64,000 nucleotides of DNA from Chryseobacterium sediminis (GCF_008386505.1 NZ_VUNZ01000001.1:2163937-2227936), one strand, 5' to 3'; numbered from the stretch's first letter, positions 51,854 to 61,464 are shown. The notes: generated by a model not told the origin, from the letters alone. Numbers and translations are program-made.

Positions 51854-53563
51854 TTATTTAATCGTAAGCTTCCTTGTGGTTATTTCGTTTTTTATCTTCA
51901 GTTTTAATAAATATACTCCTTTAGGTAAATGAGAAACATCAATTGATTGATCTCCATTTACACTGATATTCAGTTTCTTCCCGTCCATTGAATACATTTC
52001 AGCTTCTGAAACCTTTTCTCCTTTGATATAGACTTTATCTGATACCGGATTCGGATAGATGATAAGTTGTTTATCAGATTTAATTTCTGCCGTTCCCAAT
52101 ACACTTTGTACAGAAGCATCAGAATACACCTTTGAAGCATCAATAGACTTTACGCTCCAGTACACATTCTGAATAGCCGGATCAAGATCCAGAAACCATG
52201 ATGGTGTTGTCACCACATATCTGGCAATATCATAAGCTCCCTGTGTAGATCCTACCGTAATTTCATATCGTAATGCATTCACCGGAGTTTTGTCATCAGA
52301 AGCACCGCTCCATGTAAAATTAAATCGGTTTCCGTTTTTCGTAAGATTCAGTTGAGTTGGAGCTGTAGGCTTCGCGTTTTCAGCAGTAGAATTATTTTTA
52401 AATACTTTAGTCAGTGAAGGCAGATCAGAAGCCGCCCAATCAAATCCTCCCAGTAAAATATCAAGTTGATGATCATTATTAAAGTCAAACAGATGTACCA
52501 GTCCCGGGCCTCCCAATTCAGTTATTCCCGTTAATGTTCCTTCATTAAACTTATTATTGGAAACATCATAGATATACGTTTTCACAACCGCATTATAGTC
52601 TTCATTTCCTGAAATGATAAAGTCATAATAACCATCATTATTCAGATCACCAACACTTAATGAAACATCTGAAATATCAGTTCCTGTAATTACTTGAGGT
52701 GTAAAATTCCCCGTTCCATCATTCATTAAAACCGCAAAATATCCATCATCATTTCCATCTCTCCCAATGACAACAAGATCCTGAAAACCATCTGCATTGA
52801 AATCCGCAAAATCTATTTTTCCAACAGCTACAGGAGCGAGATCCTGCGTAGGAGTAAGAACTCCTGCCTGATTCATATATACTTTAGAAACCGGACCCCC
52901 ATTGACATCTGACCCAATAATCACAAGATCCAGAAGCTTATCATTATTAAGATCCACCACTTTAAAGCTTCCATTCTGAGTTCCGTCCACCCAGTTTTCC
53001 GTCATAACAAACCCCGTACCTGTATTCTTATAATAATCCAATGTATTTCCAAATCCACCTCCATGGCCATATTGCGTTCCATTGATAGCATAATCCGATT
53101 TTCCATCGTGATTAAAATCAAAAACTTCTACAGATCCATAAATTTTTCCGGGAAGTTCAGCATCTTTTACAAACCCTGTTCCTGTATTTTTAAAACGGTA
53201 TTGTTTATAATTCACCACATCCATATAGCTGAGCCCGGTGGAAATAATATCCATCAAACCGTCATTATTATAATCAATGAATCTAATATCTCCCAAATGG
53301 GTTGCACCAGCTCCCAATCCTGCATAGGGTAATAATGTTGTTCCATTATTCTGATATACTTCATTATAGGTACTGTCTACATTCCCATCACCATCAGAAT
53401 CTATCGCGCCATTGAGTACGATATCCATTGTACCATTGTTGTCTATATCTGCAATATCTGCCGCAGAATAATAAAAATTATTCATGCTGGTCTGTACCTC
53501 CGTAAAATTCTGAGCCATCAGACTGACAGGCAACATAGACAATAAAATATAAATCCTCCTCAT
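51854..53563 (-). CDS. T9SS-secreted FG-GAP/VCBS repeat protein
   Basis: 569 aa. Signal peptide MRRIYILLSMLPVSLMAQ. Residues about 30-400 hold several FG-GAP/VCBS repeats with the Ca-binding pattern D-x-D/N-x-D-G (e.g. ADIDNNGTMDIV, FIDYNNDGLMDII, VGDLNNDGYYDFI). A fibronectin-like segment follows (about 410-480). The C-terminus has a T9SS sorting domain (LIIYPNPVSDKVYI, LPKGVYLLKL, ending RKLTIK). The beta-propeller repeats suggest a surface-exposed or released binding protein. Ligand unknown. Confidence 0.93.
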   Translation of the reverse strand: MRRIYILLSMLPVSLMAQNFTEVQTSMNNFYYSAADIADIDNNGTMDIVLNGAIDSDGDGNVDSTYNEVYQNNGTTLLPYAGLGAGATHLGDIRFIDYNNDGLMDIISTGLSYMDVVNYKQYRFKNTGTGFVKDAELPGKIYGSVEVFDFNHDGKSDYAINGTQYGHGGGFGNTLDYYKNTGTGFVMTENWVDGTQNGSFKVVDLNNDKLLDLVIIGSDVNGGPVSKVYMNQAGVLTPTQDLAPVAVGKIDFADFNADGFQDLVVIGRDGNDDGYFAVLMNDGTGNFTPQVITGTDISDVSLSVGDLNNDGYYDFIISGNEDYNAVVKTYIYDVSNNKFNEGTLTGITELGGPGLVHLFDFNNDHQLDILLGGFDWAASDLPSLTKVFKNNSTAENAKPTAPTQLNLTKNGNRFNFTWSGASDDKTPVNALRYEITVGSTQGAYDIARYVVTTPSWFLDLDPAIQNVYWSVKSIDASKVYSDASVQSVLGTAEIKSDKQLIIYPNPVSDKVYIKGEKVSEAEMYSMDGKKLNISVNGDQSIDVSHLPKGVYLLKLKIKNEITTRKLTIK

Positions 53564-53806
53564 ATCTATTTTTATTTAGATTAATTAAAAACAAAGATAG
53601 AATATTAAATTCTTTGCTTAAAAAAAAGCCTGTATGAAATATATCAGCACTGATTATCTGCTGTATCCCAAGGATTCTACTATTTTAAAAATTCATGATT
53701 ATTAATCAGTCACTTATTTGCAAATATTTTCTAAAAGATTTGTCTATCTAAAAAATTCTTCGTTATTTTGCACTCTCAAATATTATACAAATAAGAACAT
53801 CGAGAT

Positions 53807-54049
53807 ATGTCAAGAATTTGCCAAATAACAGGAAAGCGTGCAATGGTTGGTAACAACGTTTCTCACGCTAATAACAAAACGAAGCGTCGTTTTGAAATTA
53901 ACTTATTAGAGAAGAAGTTTTACCTTCCAGAGCAAGATAAGCACGTAACACTGAAAGTATCAGCTCATGGATTGAGAGTGATTAACAAGATTGGAATCGA
54001 GGAAGCTATTGAAAGAGCTACTAGAAACGGATTGATTAAAAAGAATTAA
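53807..54049 (+). CDS. rpmB: 50S ribosomal protein L28
   Basis: 80 aa, typical. [29 protein letters not shown] is the invariant L28 start (shown here in part: [20 protein letters not shown]). It heads the L28-L33-DUF4295 cluster, 6 bp before rpmG. Cytosolic ribosomal component. Confidence 0.98.
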   Translation: MSRICQITGKRAMVGNNVSHANNKTKRRFEINLLEKKFYLPEQDKHVTLKVSAHGLRVINKIGIEEAIERATRNGLIKKN

Positions 54050-54055
54050 TAAATC

Positions 54056-54238
54056 ATGGCAAAAAAAGGAAATAGAGTTCAAGTAATCCTTGAATGCACA
54101 GAGCACAAAGAAAGCGGTATGCCAGGAATGTCTAGATACATTTCTACAAAAAATAAAAAGAACACTACAGAAAGATTGGAATTGAAAAAATACAATCCTG
54201 TTCTTAAGAGATCTACCCTTCACAAAGAAATTAAGTAA
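54056..54238 (+). CDS. rpmG: 50S ribosomal protein L33
   Basis: 60 aa. The core [19 protein letters not shown] is the L33 signature. The usual CxxC-type zinc pair is absent, with a single Cys in LECTEHK, so this is the zinc-independent or reduced-cysteine form. It sits between rpmB (6 bp upstream) and the DUF4295 gene. Confidence 0.98.
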   Translation: MAKKGNRVQVILECTEHKESGMPGMSRYISTKNKKNTTERLELKKYNPVLKRSTLHKEIK

Positions 54239-54258
54239 TTTATAAATAATAACTTACC

Positions 54259-54411
54259 ATGGCAAAGAAAGTAGTAGCAACCCTACAAAGCGGTCAGTCT
54301 AAGAAAATGACGAAAGTGGTGAAAATGGTTAAGTCTTCTAAATCAGGAGCTTACGTTTTCGAAGAAAAAGTAATGAATGCTGACGAAGTAGACGGTTATT
54401 TGAAAAAATAA
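54259..54411 (+). CDS. DUF4295 family small protein, 50 aa
   Basis: 50 aa, highly basic (MAKKVVATLQSGQSKKMTKV, then VVKMVKSSKSGAYVFEEK). The family is Bacteroidota-specific and always follows L28 and L33, so it may be a ribosome-associated protein, but its role is not established. The frame starts 20 bp after rpmG and ends in TAA at 54411, shortly before a terminator. Confidence 0.92.
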   Translation: MAKKVVATLQSGQSKKMTKVVKMVKSSKSGAYVFEEKVMNADEVDGYLKK

Positions 54412-54433
54412 TCAGTACTTTGTTTACAATATA

Positions 54434-54464
54434 AAAAACTACTCATATTTTGGGTAGTTTTTTT
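54434..54464 (+). terminator. Terminator after the DUF4295 gene
   Basis: AAAACTAC pairs with GTAGTTTT across an 11-nt loop, followed by a T-run, 23 bp after the stop codon. It separates the ribosomal cluster from the RidA-like gene. Confidence 0.8.
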
Positions 54465-54466
54465 GT

Positions 54467-54474
54467 TATCTTTG
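54467..54474 (+). promoter_or_regulatory. -7 box of the RidA-like/ftsY unit
   Basis: TATCTTTG matches TAnnTTTG, 26 bp before the ATG at 54501. The nearest TTTG upstream is 14 bp away, too close for the usual spacing. Confidence 0.45.
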
Positions 54475-54500
54475 TACACCAGATTATTAATCAGTAAAGT

Positions 54501-54968
54501 ATGAAAAAGATACTTGTTCTGGCCTGTACAGCAACTTTTCTATTTTCATTCAGTCAGAGAACAATGAACCCTGTAGATTATAAAAGTTCGCCAAAAGTTT
54601 TCAATATAAAAGGATTGTCACAGTCAGTAAGTATTGACTGCGGAAGTTCCAAAATGATTTTATTATCTGGACAGGTACCTCTGGATTCGAAAGGTAACCT
54701 TGTGGGAAATACTATAGAAGAACAGACTCAGCAGGTTTTCAAAAATATCGAAAACATCCTGAAAGAATACGGAGGAACAGGAAAAGATATTATTAAACTG
54801 GGAATCTTTACCACAGACATCAAAAAAACACCTGATTTCAGAAAAGTCAGGGATTTGTATGTCAACCTTCAGAATCCTCCAGTAAGCAGCCTTGTGGAAG
54901 TAAGCAGGCTTTTCAGAGATGATGTGCTTATAGAAGTAGAAGCCACAGCAGTGATTAAAAATAAATAA
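54501..54968 (+). CDS. Exported RidA-family protein lacking the catalytic arginine
   Basis: 155 aa. The N-terminal hydrophobic segment (LVLACTATFLFSFS) resembles a signal peptide, unusual for RidA. The RidA fold is clear (LLSGQVPLDSKGNL, NIENILKEYGG, VEVSRLFRDDVLIEVEATAV). In E. coli RidA the imine deaminase uses Arg105 in PARSCVEV; here the aligned stretch is PVSSLVEV, so Ser129 replaces it. A deaminase role is unlikely. It precedes ftsY by 15 bp and may be co-transcribed. Confidence 0.9.
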   Translation: MKKILVLACTATFLFSFSQRTMNPVDYKSSPKVFNIKGLSQSVSIDCGSSKMILLSGQVPLDSKGNLVGNTIEEQTQQVFKNIENILKEYGGTGKDIIKLGIFTTDIKKTPDFRKVRDLYVNLQNPPVSSLVEVSRLFRDDVLIEVEATAVIKNK

Positions 54969-54983
54969 GAATAAACTAAAACT

Positions 54984-55937
54984 ATGAGTTGGTTTAAAAA
55001 TATTTTCAAAAAGGAAGAAAAAGAAACCTTAGACAAAGGGTTGGAAAAATCCAGCCAAGGATTCTTTGAAAAAATGACGAAAGCCGTAGTCGGTAAAAGC
55101 AAAGTAGATGATGAAGTACTGGATGATCTGGAAGAAGTACTGATTGCATCCGATGTAGGCGCCTCTACTACTATCAAAATCATAGGAAGAATTGAAGAAC
55201 GTGTTGCCAGAGATAAATATGTAGGTGTAAACGAACTGGATAAAATTCTTCGCGATGAGATTTCAGGGCTACTGCTTGAAAATCCTCATGCCGGCACAGG
55301 AAATATTGACACCTCCAAAAAACCTTATGTAATTATGGTTGTAGGAGTGAATGGAGTGGGAAAAACAACGACTATAGGAAAACTGGCTCATCAGTTCAAA
55401 TCAGAGGGTAAGAAAGTAGTTCTCGGAGCTGCTGATACCTTCAGAGCCGCTGCAGTAGATCAACTTGTGATCTGGAGCGAAAGAGTGGGTGTTCCTATTG
55501 TAAAACAGGAAATGGGATCTGATCCTGCTTCCGTAGCATTTGATACTGTACAAAGCGCTGTAGCACAAAATGCAGATGTTGTGATCATTGATACAGCAGG
55601 AAGACTTCACAACAAGATTAACCTGATGAACGAGCTTTCCAAGATCAAAAGAGTAATGCAGAAAGTAATTCCTGATGCACCTCATGAGATCCTGCTGGTT
55701 CTGGACGGTTCTACCGGACAGAATGCCTTTGAACAGGCAAAACAGTTTACAGCTGCAACGGAAGTAAATGCATTGGCAGTTACAAAACTAGACGGAACAG
55801 CAAAAGGAGGGGTTGTAATTGGGATCTCTGACCAGTTCCAGATTCCGGTTAAATATATTGGTGTAGGCGAAAAAATGCAGGATTTACAGCTTTTTAATGG
55901 TACGGAATTTGTAGACTCATTCTTCAAGAAAAGATGA
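54984..55937 (+). CDS. ftsY: Signal recognition particle receptor FtsY
   Basis: 317 aa. SRP-type NG domain with P-loop GVNGVGKTTTIGKLA, DTFRAAAVDQL, DTAGRLH, and TKLDGTAKGG. The N-terminal acidic A-domain is short, as usual in Bacteroidota. FtsY is the SRP receptor that docks nascent membrane proteins to the translocon. It is 15 bp after the RidA-like gene and downstream of the ribosomal cluster. Confidence 0.97.
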   Translation: MSWFKNIFKKEEKETLDKGLEKSSQGFFEKMTKAVVGKSKVDDEVLDDLEEVLIASDVGASTTIKIIGRIEERVARDKYVGVNELDKILRDEISGLLLENPHAGTGNIDTSKKPYVIMVVGVNGVGKTTTIGKLAHQFKSEGKKVVLGAADTFRAAAVDQLVIWSERVGVPIVKQEMGSDPASVAFDTVQSAVAQNADVVIIDTAGRLHNKINLMNELSKIKRVMQKVIPDAPHEILLVLDGSTGQNAFEQAKQFTAATEVNALAVTKLDGTAKGGVVIGISDQFQIPVKYIGVGEKMQDLQLFNGTEFVDSFFKKR

Positions 55938-56009
55938 TTTATATCATGTTTTCCCTTATATTAGCAACAAATCAATTTTAAATATTAACAATTAAAAAAA
56001 TTTGCAACT

Positions 56010-56270
56010 ATGGGAATACTAACATGGATTTTATTCGGTCTTATTGCAGGTGCAATCGCTAAAATGATCATGCCCGGAACTCAGGGAGGAGGATGGCTAA
56101 TCACTATTATCCTGGGAATTCTGGGAGCTTTTGTAGGAGGAGCTATAGGAGTTTACATTCTACACTGGGGAGATGTAACTTCATTCTGGAATCCGAGAAG
56201 CTGGATTCTTTCAATCGGAGGAGCTTTAATTATCCTCTGGATTTATGGAATGGCAACCAAAAAGAGCTGA
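56010..56270 (+). CDS. GlsB/YeaQ/YmgE-family small membrane protein
   Basis: 86 aa with three hydrophobic helices: WILFGLIAGAIAKMIMPG, LITIILGILGAFVGGAIGVYI and WILSIGGALIILWIYGM. The GLIAGxIAxxxxPGxxxGG start is the GlsB/YeaQ pattern. Members are stress-associated inner-membrane proteins of unknown mechanism. A strong terminator follows. Confidence 0.92.
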   Translation: MGILTWILFGLIAGAIAKMIMPGTQGGGWLITIILGILGAFVGGAIGVYILHWGDVTSFWNPRSWILSIGGALIILWIYGMATKKS

Positions 56271-56289
56271 TATCAACTGATAAAAAATA

Positions 56290-56326
56290 AAATCCCGGAT
56301 CTGAAATTTCAGATCCGGGATTTTTG
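56290..56326. terminator. Bidirectional terminator between GlsB-like gene and sppA
   Basis: A 34-bp perfect palindrome centred on AAATTT (arms start AAATCCCGGATCTGAAA), with a T-run on the plus side. It lies between convergent genes. Confidence 0.92.
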
Positions 56327-56345
56327 TATACAATATAAAATTTAG

Positions 56346-58103
56346 TTAGTTGTTGATTCTGATCTGGTAAGGCATTTCCATTTTCACCTCAGACTGTAGT
56401 TTTTTGTCTGTAATCTGTTGTAGAATCTCATAGTTGGATTTACCAATCTTGTTCTTGATAATTCTGGCAGAAACATCCTCTTCATTCAGATCTTTGAAGA
56501 TTTGCTCAAATGGTGACATTCTCTTAGGGAAAGCATCTATCTGGTAAGACTTCAGTCCTGCTTTTTGAGCGGCAAATTTCACTGCATCATTCAAAGTACC
56601 AAGTTCATCTACTAAACCAATCTCTTTGGCACGAACTCCACTCCATACTCTACCTCCACCAACATTATCAATCTGCTCAAAAGTTTTCTTTCTGTTCTGA
56701 GTTACAAAATATACAAATCTTTTATAAGTACCTTCCACACTTCTCGTCATCATATTTACCCCATAAGGAGTTACTCCGTTTAACCCTGAATAATACATAG
56801 AGTTCGCATTCGTAGAAACAATATCCGCACGAATTCCGTTTTTATTTGCAATATCTTTATAATAAGGCATTACCCCAAATACTCCGATAGAACCGGTAAG
56901 TGTATTAGGCTCTGAATAAATCTTATCAGCTGCCATGGCAACATAATATCCTCCTGAAGCCGCATAATCTCCGAAAGAAACTACCAATGGCTTTTTCTTT
57001 TTCAATTGCTGCAATTCAAATAAAATCTCATCTGAAGCATTGGCACTTCCTCCAGGAGAATTAATTCTGAAAACTACTGCCTTTACTTTATCATCATCCT
57101 GAAGTTTTTTGATATACTTCACATATTTCTCAGAATGAATATCATTATACTCATCTCCGTTGTTGATAGATCCTGAAGCATAAAGTACAGCTATTTTTTC
57201 ACCAGATTTATCTTCATCAGCATAAGAACTGATATAGCTTGTCAGAGAAATTTTATTAAGTTTTTCCTTATCTTTTACATTCAGCTTGGTCTTAAGAAGA
57301 TCTTCATATTCCGATTTCTGAATAAGCTTATCTGCAAGTCTGTATTTTAAGCTCTGATCAGGAATCATTCCGTATAAACTGTCTGTAATTGTTCTGAACT
57401 GAGCCGTATCAATTTTTCTCGAAGCAGCCATTTTATTGGAAGTATTTTTCCAAAGATCATTCAAAAGAGTGCTTAGCTGCTCTTTATTTTCCGGAGAAAT
57501 ATCATTTCTTAAAAAAGGTTCTACTGCAGATTTGAATTTACCGTGACGGATTACTTCAATTCCGATACCATATTTATCAGCAAAATCCTTAAAGAAAGTA
57601 ACTTCAGTAGAAAGACCTTTCAGTTCAATACCTCCTGCCGGATGAAGATAATATTTATCCGCCACCGATCCTAAATAATAAGCAGACTGTGATACTCCGT
57701 TTCCGTAAGCATACACAAATTTTCCGCTCTTCTTAAAATCTTCAATAGCATTTCTAAGATCATCAATCTGAGTCAATCCTGCATTCAGATAATCTGCTTC
57801 AATACTGATCCCTTTAATATTATCATCGGTCTTAGCCTTATTAATAGCCTCCAATGCATCATATAAGAGTACACTTTTATTTTGGGCACCTATACCAAAC
57901 AATCCCATCTCCTCTTCAGTAGGACTATCGATTATATTTGTCTTTAAATTAATCGTAAGGACCGAGTTCTTTTTCACCACCACAGACTTATCATTCCCCA
58001 TAGAACTGAACACAAGCATCATAATGAAAAAGATGAAAAATAAAGCGCAAAGTATGACAATTGCTACTATATTTGCCAAAACATTTTTAAAGAAACTTCT
58101 CAT
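56346..58103 (-). CDS. sppA: Signal peptide peptidase SppA, 67-kDa type
   Basis: 585 aa, the double-domain long form. An N-terminal membrane anchor (IVAIVILCALFFIFFIMML) precedes two ClpP-like domains. The catalytic Ser is in GDYAASGGYYVAMAADK in the C-terminal domain, and the Lys is probably in GSVADKYYLHPAGG in the N-terminal domain, as in E. coli SppA. It degrades cleaved signal peptides in the membrane. Its ATG (58103) lies only 20 bp from the divergent folK ATG. Confidence 0.96.
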   Translation of the reverse strand: MRSFFKNVLANIVAIVILCALFFIFFIMMLVFSSMGNDKSVVVKKNSVLTINLKTNIIDSPTEEEMGLFGIGAQNKSVLLYDALEAINKAKTDDNIKGISIEADYLNAGLTQIDDLRNAIEDFKKSGKFVYAYGNGVSQSAYYLGSVADKYYLHPAGGIELKGLSTEVTFFKDFADKYGIGIEVIRHGKFKSAVEPFLRNDISPENKEQLSTLLNDLWKNTSNKMAASRKIDTAQFRTITDSLYGMIPDQSLKYRLADKLIQKSEYEDLLKTKLNVKDKEKLNKISLTSYISSYADEDKSGEKIAVLYASGSINNGDEYNDIHSEKYVKYIKKLQDDDKVKAVVFRINSPGGSANASDEILFELQQLKKKKPLVVSFGDYAASGGYYVAMAADKIYSEPNTLTGSIGVFGVMPYYKDIANKNGIRADIVSTNANSMYYSGLNGVTPYGVNMMTRSVEGTYKRFVYFVTQNRKKTFEQIDNVGGGRVWSGVRAKEIGLVDELGTLNDAVKFAAQKAGLKSYQIDAFPKRMSPFEQIFKDLNEEDVSARIIKNKIGKSNYEILQQITDKKLQSEVKMEMPYQIRINN

Positions 58104-58123
58104 AAATCAATCAATTTTCTAAT

Positions 58124-58540
58124 ATGTCGCAGCATAAGGTCGTTTTGTTACTAGGAAGTAACTTAGGAGAGCAAAAAAAAAATGTAGAGCTTGCATTAGA
58201 GAAGCTAAAAGATGCTGGAAATCACATCTCACAAACCAGCGAATATTTAATGTCCGAGCCCGTAGAATTTGCCAGTTCCAATATTTTTTGTAATATTGCA
58301 GCAATAATATTCACACCTCTTTCACCAATTCAACTGCTTGATTGTATTAAGAATATAGAAGTTGAGATGGGAAGAATTAATGATTCAAAAGTATCCGGAG
58401 GCTATACTGACAGGATAATAGACATTGATATCATTAAGTATAATGAATTAAATTTTCAATCAGAAAGATTAGAAATCCCTCATAAAAAACATCTTTTTGA
58501 AAGGGATTTTTCCAGAGTATTATTAAAAGATTTTATTTAA
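58124..58540 (+). CDS. folK: 2-amino-4-hydroxy-6-hydroxymethyldihydropteridine pyrophosphokinase
   Basis: 138 aa. VVLLLGSNLGEQKKNVE is the folK start, MSEPVEFASSNIFCNI supplies the family middle, and DRIIDIDIIKYNE the Mg-binding Asp pair. FolK transfers pyrophosphate from ATP to the pterin in folate synthesis. It is divergent from sppA with 20 bp between start codons, and 17 bp upstream of the first OmpA-family gene. Confidence 0.95.
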   Translation: MSQHKVVLLLGSNLGEQKKNVELALEKLKDAGNHISQTSEYLMSEPVEFASSNIFCNIAAIIFTPLSPIQLLDCIKNIEVEMGRINDSKVSGGYTDRIIDIDIIKYNELNFQSERLEIPHKKHLFERDFSRVLLKDFI

Positions 58541-58557
58541 AACATAAAACATATTGT

Positions 58558-59673
58558 ATGAAATTAGGTTTATTATTATTGGCTACGACATTGCCAATTG
58601 CAGCTTTCGCACAGAACAGCAGCACTACAGTAAACTCTTCCACAGAGTATCCTAATACATTCTCCTCAGGCTCCGCTAATGTACAAACTTTCGACAATAA
58701 AGCCAGACGCTTCAGAGACTGGTCTATTTCTGTTGGAGGAGGCCCTGCATTTATGGTTCACTCCGATTTAAAATCTATCCGCAAGGATAAGACCAATTGG
58801 GGATACAATGCCTATGTAAGCGTAGACAAACAAATCACACATGCATTCGCTCTAAGCGTTATGTATATGAGAGGAGAGACGAAACAGACAGGACAGCTTC
58901 CTGGCGCAGCAGGTCAAGTGGCTGGTTTAGGCACAGCAACTACACAATTTGATCAGGTGTCTTTATTAGGAGATGTTAACTTCTCAAACTTATTCAGAAG
59001 AGTAGACAATCACTCTCCTTACAGATGGGCGTTCCATGGTTATTTAGGAATTGGTATCCAAGGATTCAGAACATCGTTGCATGACAATGATGAATTCAGA
59101 TGGAGTAATAGTCCGAAAAGAGTTCCTCTATTCATTAAACAAGATTTTGATATCAACTCTTTCTTTTATCAGGGAGGTATTGGTCTTAAATATAATGTTT
59201 CAAAACTTATTGATGTGGAAGCAAGAACCATGTATATAATAAGTGGAGATGATGAATTTGATGGTGGCGGATGGGCAGATCCTAACGATTATGATCCTGC
59301 ATCAAAAAACTCCAAATATAATATGCTGAATGCCAGAAGATCAGACAATGCATGGACTGTAAGTTTAGGTTTATCTTTCAAACTGGGAAAACAGTTATCA
59401 CACCTTGCATGGCATGACCCACTTCAGGAAGCATATTACAGAACCAGCGTTCTTGAAAATGCATCAACAGATCTTGTTGTTTGCGAAAAAGGAGATGCTG
59501 ATAATGATGGAGTATGTGATGACTGGGACAGACAGCTTGATACTCCTGCAGGAGCAAGAGTAGATGGTGCCGGAGTTGCTTTGGATATGGATCTGGACGG
59601 AGTTATTGACCTGTATGATAAATGTGTTACAGTTCCGGGACCTGTTGAAAACAATGGATGCCCAATTAAATAA
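58558..59673 (+). CDS. OmpA-family beta-barrel with thrombospondin type 3 repeat, no OmpA domain
   Basis: 371 aa. Signal peptide MKLGLLLLATTLPIAAFAQ. The first ~300 residues form a beta-barrel similar to the next two paralogues but clearly diverged (e.g. GGPAFMVHSDLKSIRKDKTN). A thrombospondin type 3 repeat region (DADNDGVCDDWD, LDGVIDLYDKC) ends the protein at ENNGCPIK. The peptidoglycan-binding OmpA domain of its two neighbours is missing. It may be a natural short form. Outer membrane. Confidence 0.9.
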   Translation: MKLGLLLLATTLPIAAFAQNSSTTVNSSTEYPNTFSSGSANVQTFDNKARRFRDWSISVGGGPAFMVHSDLKSIRKDKTNWGYNAYVSVDKQITHAFALSVMYMRGETKQTGQLPGAAGQVAGLGTATTQFDQVSLLGDVNFSNLFRRVDNHSPYRWAFHGYLGIGIQGFRTSLHDNDEFRWSNSPKRVPLFIKQDFDINSFFYQGGIGLKYNVSKLIDVEARTMYIISGDDEFDGGGWADPNDYDPASKNSKYNMLNARRSDNAWTVSLGLSFKLGKQLSHLAWHDPLQEAYYRTSVLENASTDLVVCEKGDADNDGVCDDWDRQLDTPAGARVDGAGVALDMDLDGVIDLYDKCVTVPGPVENNGCPIK

Positions 59674-59724
59674 TTTAAAAAAATAAACTTCTTTTTCTAA
59701 AAAGAAATCAAATAATAATACACG

Positions 59725-61254
59725 ATGAAATTAAGTTTAGCAATTGTTGCATTGGCTTTGGCAATTCCTTCTGCCACTTATGCACAAGACTCAACGGCAG
59801 TTTCAAATGGAGAATACCCCAATACATTTTCTTCAGGATCTGCTAATGTTACCCCATTTACCAACCAATCCAAAAGATTTAATGATTGGTCTATTTCTGC
59901 CGGAGTAGGTGTTCCCCTTATTCAGTCAGGAGATTTGACTTCAATCAAAAATGGTAATGGTAAGAACCTTTTTGGATATTCAGCTTACGTAAGTATTGAC
60001 AAAGCAATTACCCACGCTTTCGGAATCAATTTACAATACGACAGAGGTGAAACCAGACAGGGATGGTTCAATACTAAAAATGCAGCACCAGATGCATCAG
60101 CAGTAGGAGCAAGAACTCAGTATGATGCAATCTCAATCTTAGGAGATATTAATTTTTCTAATTTATTAAGAAGAGTTGATAACCACTCCCCTTACAGATG
60201 GGCGCTTCATGGATATGCTGGTATTGGTACTATTGCATACAGAGCATACCAGAAAGACGGTAATAACAGACAAAGCTTAGTGACTGAAATTAAGCCTTTC
60301 CAATTAGGTTCTATGTTCATGCAGGCTGGTTCAGGTCTGAAATTCAAAGTGAACAGAAGAATTGACATTGAAGGTAGATTAATGTATGTTGTAACCGGTG
60401 ATGATGAATTTGATGGAGGTGGAGATAAATACAGCGCAATCAACAAGCGTGAGGAGCAGGTTTCTGACAACTTCTTCAATGCTACTTTAGGTGTTTCTTT
60501 CAAATTAGGAAAACATGAATCTCATCTAATGTGGCATGACCCACTTCAGGAAATCTATTACAAACTGGATGTTTTGGCTAATAAAAACCAGGATGTTGAA
60601 GTATGTAAAAAAGGAGATGCTGATAACGACGGAGTATGTGATGATTGGGACAGACAGCTTGATACTCCTGCAGGGGCAAGAGTGGACGGTGCCGGAGTTG
60701 CACTTGATACCGACCTTGACGGTGTAATTGATCTTTACGACAAGTGTGTAACGGTTCCTGGACCTGTTGAAAACAACGGATGTCCTATTGCTAAAAAAGA
60801 CAATAAAGAAACCGCTGTAGAAGTAGAGAGAGCCCTTAAAGATATTTACTTCAACTTTAATAAAGCGACTATCAGACCTGAATCTAATGAGAAGTTAGAT
60901 CTTGCAGCTTCAATTATTAAAGAAAACGGAGGTAACTACCTGTTGACAGGACATACAGATATCAAAGGAAATGCAGCTTACAACCTAAGACTGTCTAAAG
61001 AAAGAGCTGCTGCTGCGGTAGGAGCTTTGGAAAGCAGAGGTATCAATCAAAATGTACTGAAATCAAGAGGAGTAGGTTCTGCAGAAGCAGTAATCCCTGC
61101 ATCAGCTTCAGATGCTGAAAGAATGGCAGACAGAAAAGTTACAGTAAGATTTATAGAAACATCAGAATGGGATGCTATCAAAAAGAAAGACTATGAAGAT
61201 GCTCCTGTAAAAAAAGCGGTAAAAAAGGTACCTGCTAAGAAAAATAAGAAATAA
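59725..61254 (+). CDS. OmpA-family outer-membrane protein (paralogue 2)
   Basis: 509 aa. Signal peptide MKLSLAIVALALAIPSATYA, a beta-barrel to about residue 290, thrombospondin type 3 repeats to about 354, then an OmpA domain (TGHTDIKGNAAYNLRLSKERA) that binds peptidoglycan. A Lys-rich tail (VKKAVKKVPAKKNKK) follows. Residues 1-353 are almost identical to the third paralogue, but the remaining parts are unrelated in detail. It tethers the outer membrane to the cell wall. A terminator follows. Confidence 0.94.
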   Translation: MKLSLAIVALALAIPSATYAQDSTAVSNGEYPNTFSSGSANVTPFTNQSKRFNDWSISAGVGVPLIQSGDLTSIKNGNGKNLFGYSAYVSIDKAITHAFGINLQYDRGETRQGWFNTKNAAPDASAVGARTQYDAISILGDINFSNLLRRVDNHSPYRWALHGYAGIGTIAYRAYQKDGNNRQSLVTEIKPFQLGSMFMQAGSGLKFKVNRRIDIEGRLMYVVTGDDEFDGGGDKYSAINKREEQVSDNFFNATLGVSFKLGKHESHLMWHDPLQEIYYKLDVLANKNQDVEVCKKGDADNDGVCDDWDRQLDTPAGARVDGAGVALDTDLDGVIDLYDKCVTVPGPVENNGCPIAKKDNKETAVEVERALKDIYFNFNKATIRPESNEKLDLAASIIKENGGNYLLTGHTDIKGNAAYNLRLSKERAAAAVGALESRGINQNVLKSRGVGSAEAVIPASASDAERMADRKVTVRFIETSEWDAIKKKDYEDAPVKKAVKKVPAKKNKK

Positions 61255-61269
61255 TTTTCATAATAACCA

Positions 61270-61308
61270 AAACCGAAAAGAATTGCTCTTTTCGGTTTAT
61301 TTTTTTTC
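61270..61308 (+). terminator. Terminator between the second and third OmpA genes
   Basis: An 11-bp perfect stem (AAACCGAAAAG) with a 7-nt loop and a T-run, 16 bp after the stop. Confidence 0.9.
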
Positions 61309-61464
61309 TACTACGAATTATTTTACCTACCTTTATCATTATTTTCAGGATAGCGGTATGAAACACATTAAAAATCAACCAGTTTGATTTGAAAAAAAAT
61401 AACATAAAACCGCTTTTTAGCGTAAAAAATCATTTAAAATAACTTAACTTAAAAAAATAACACT

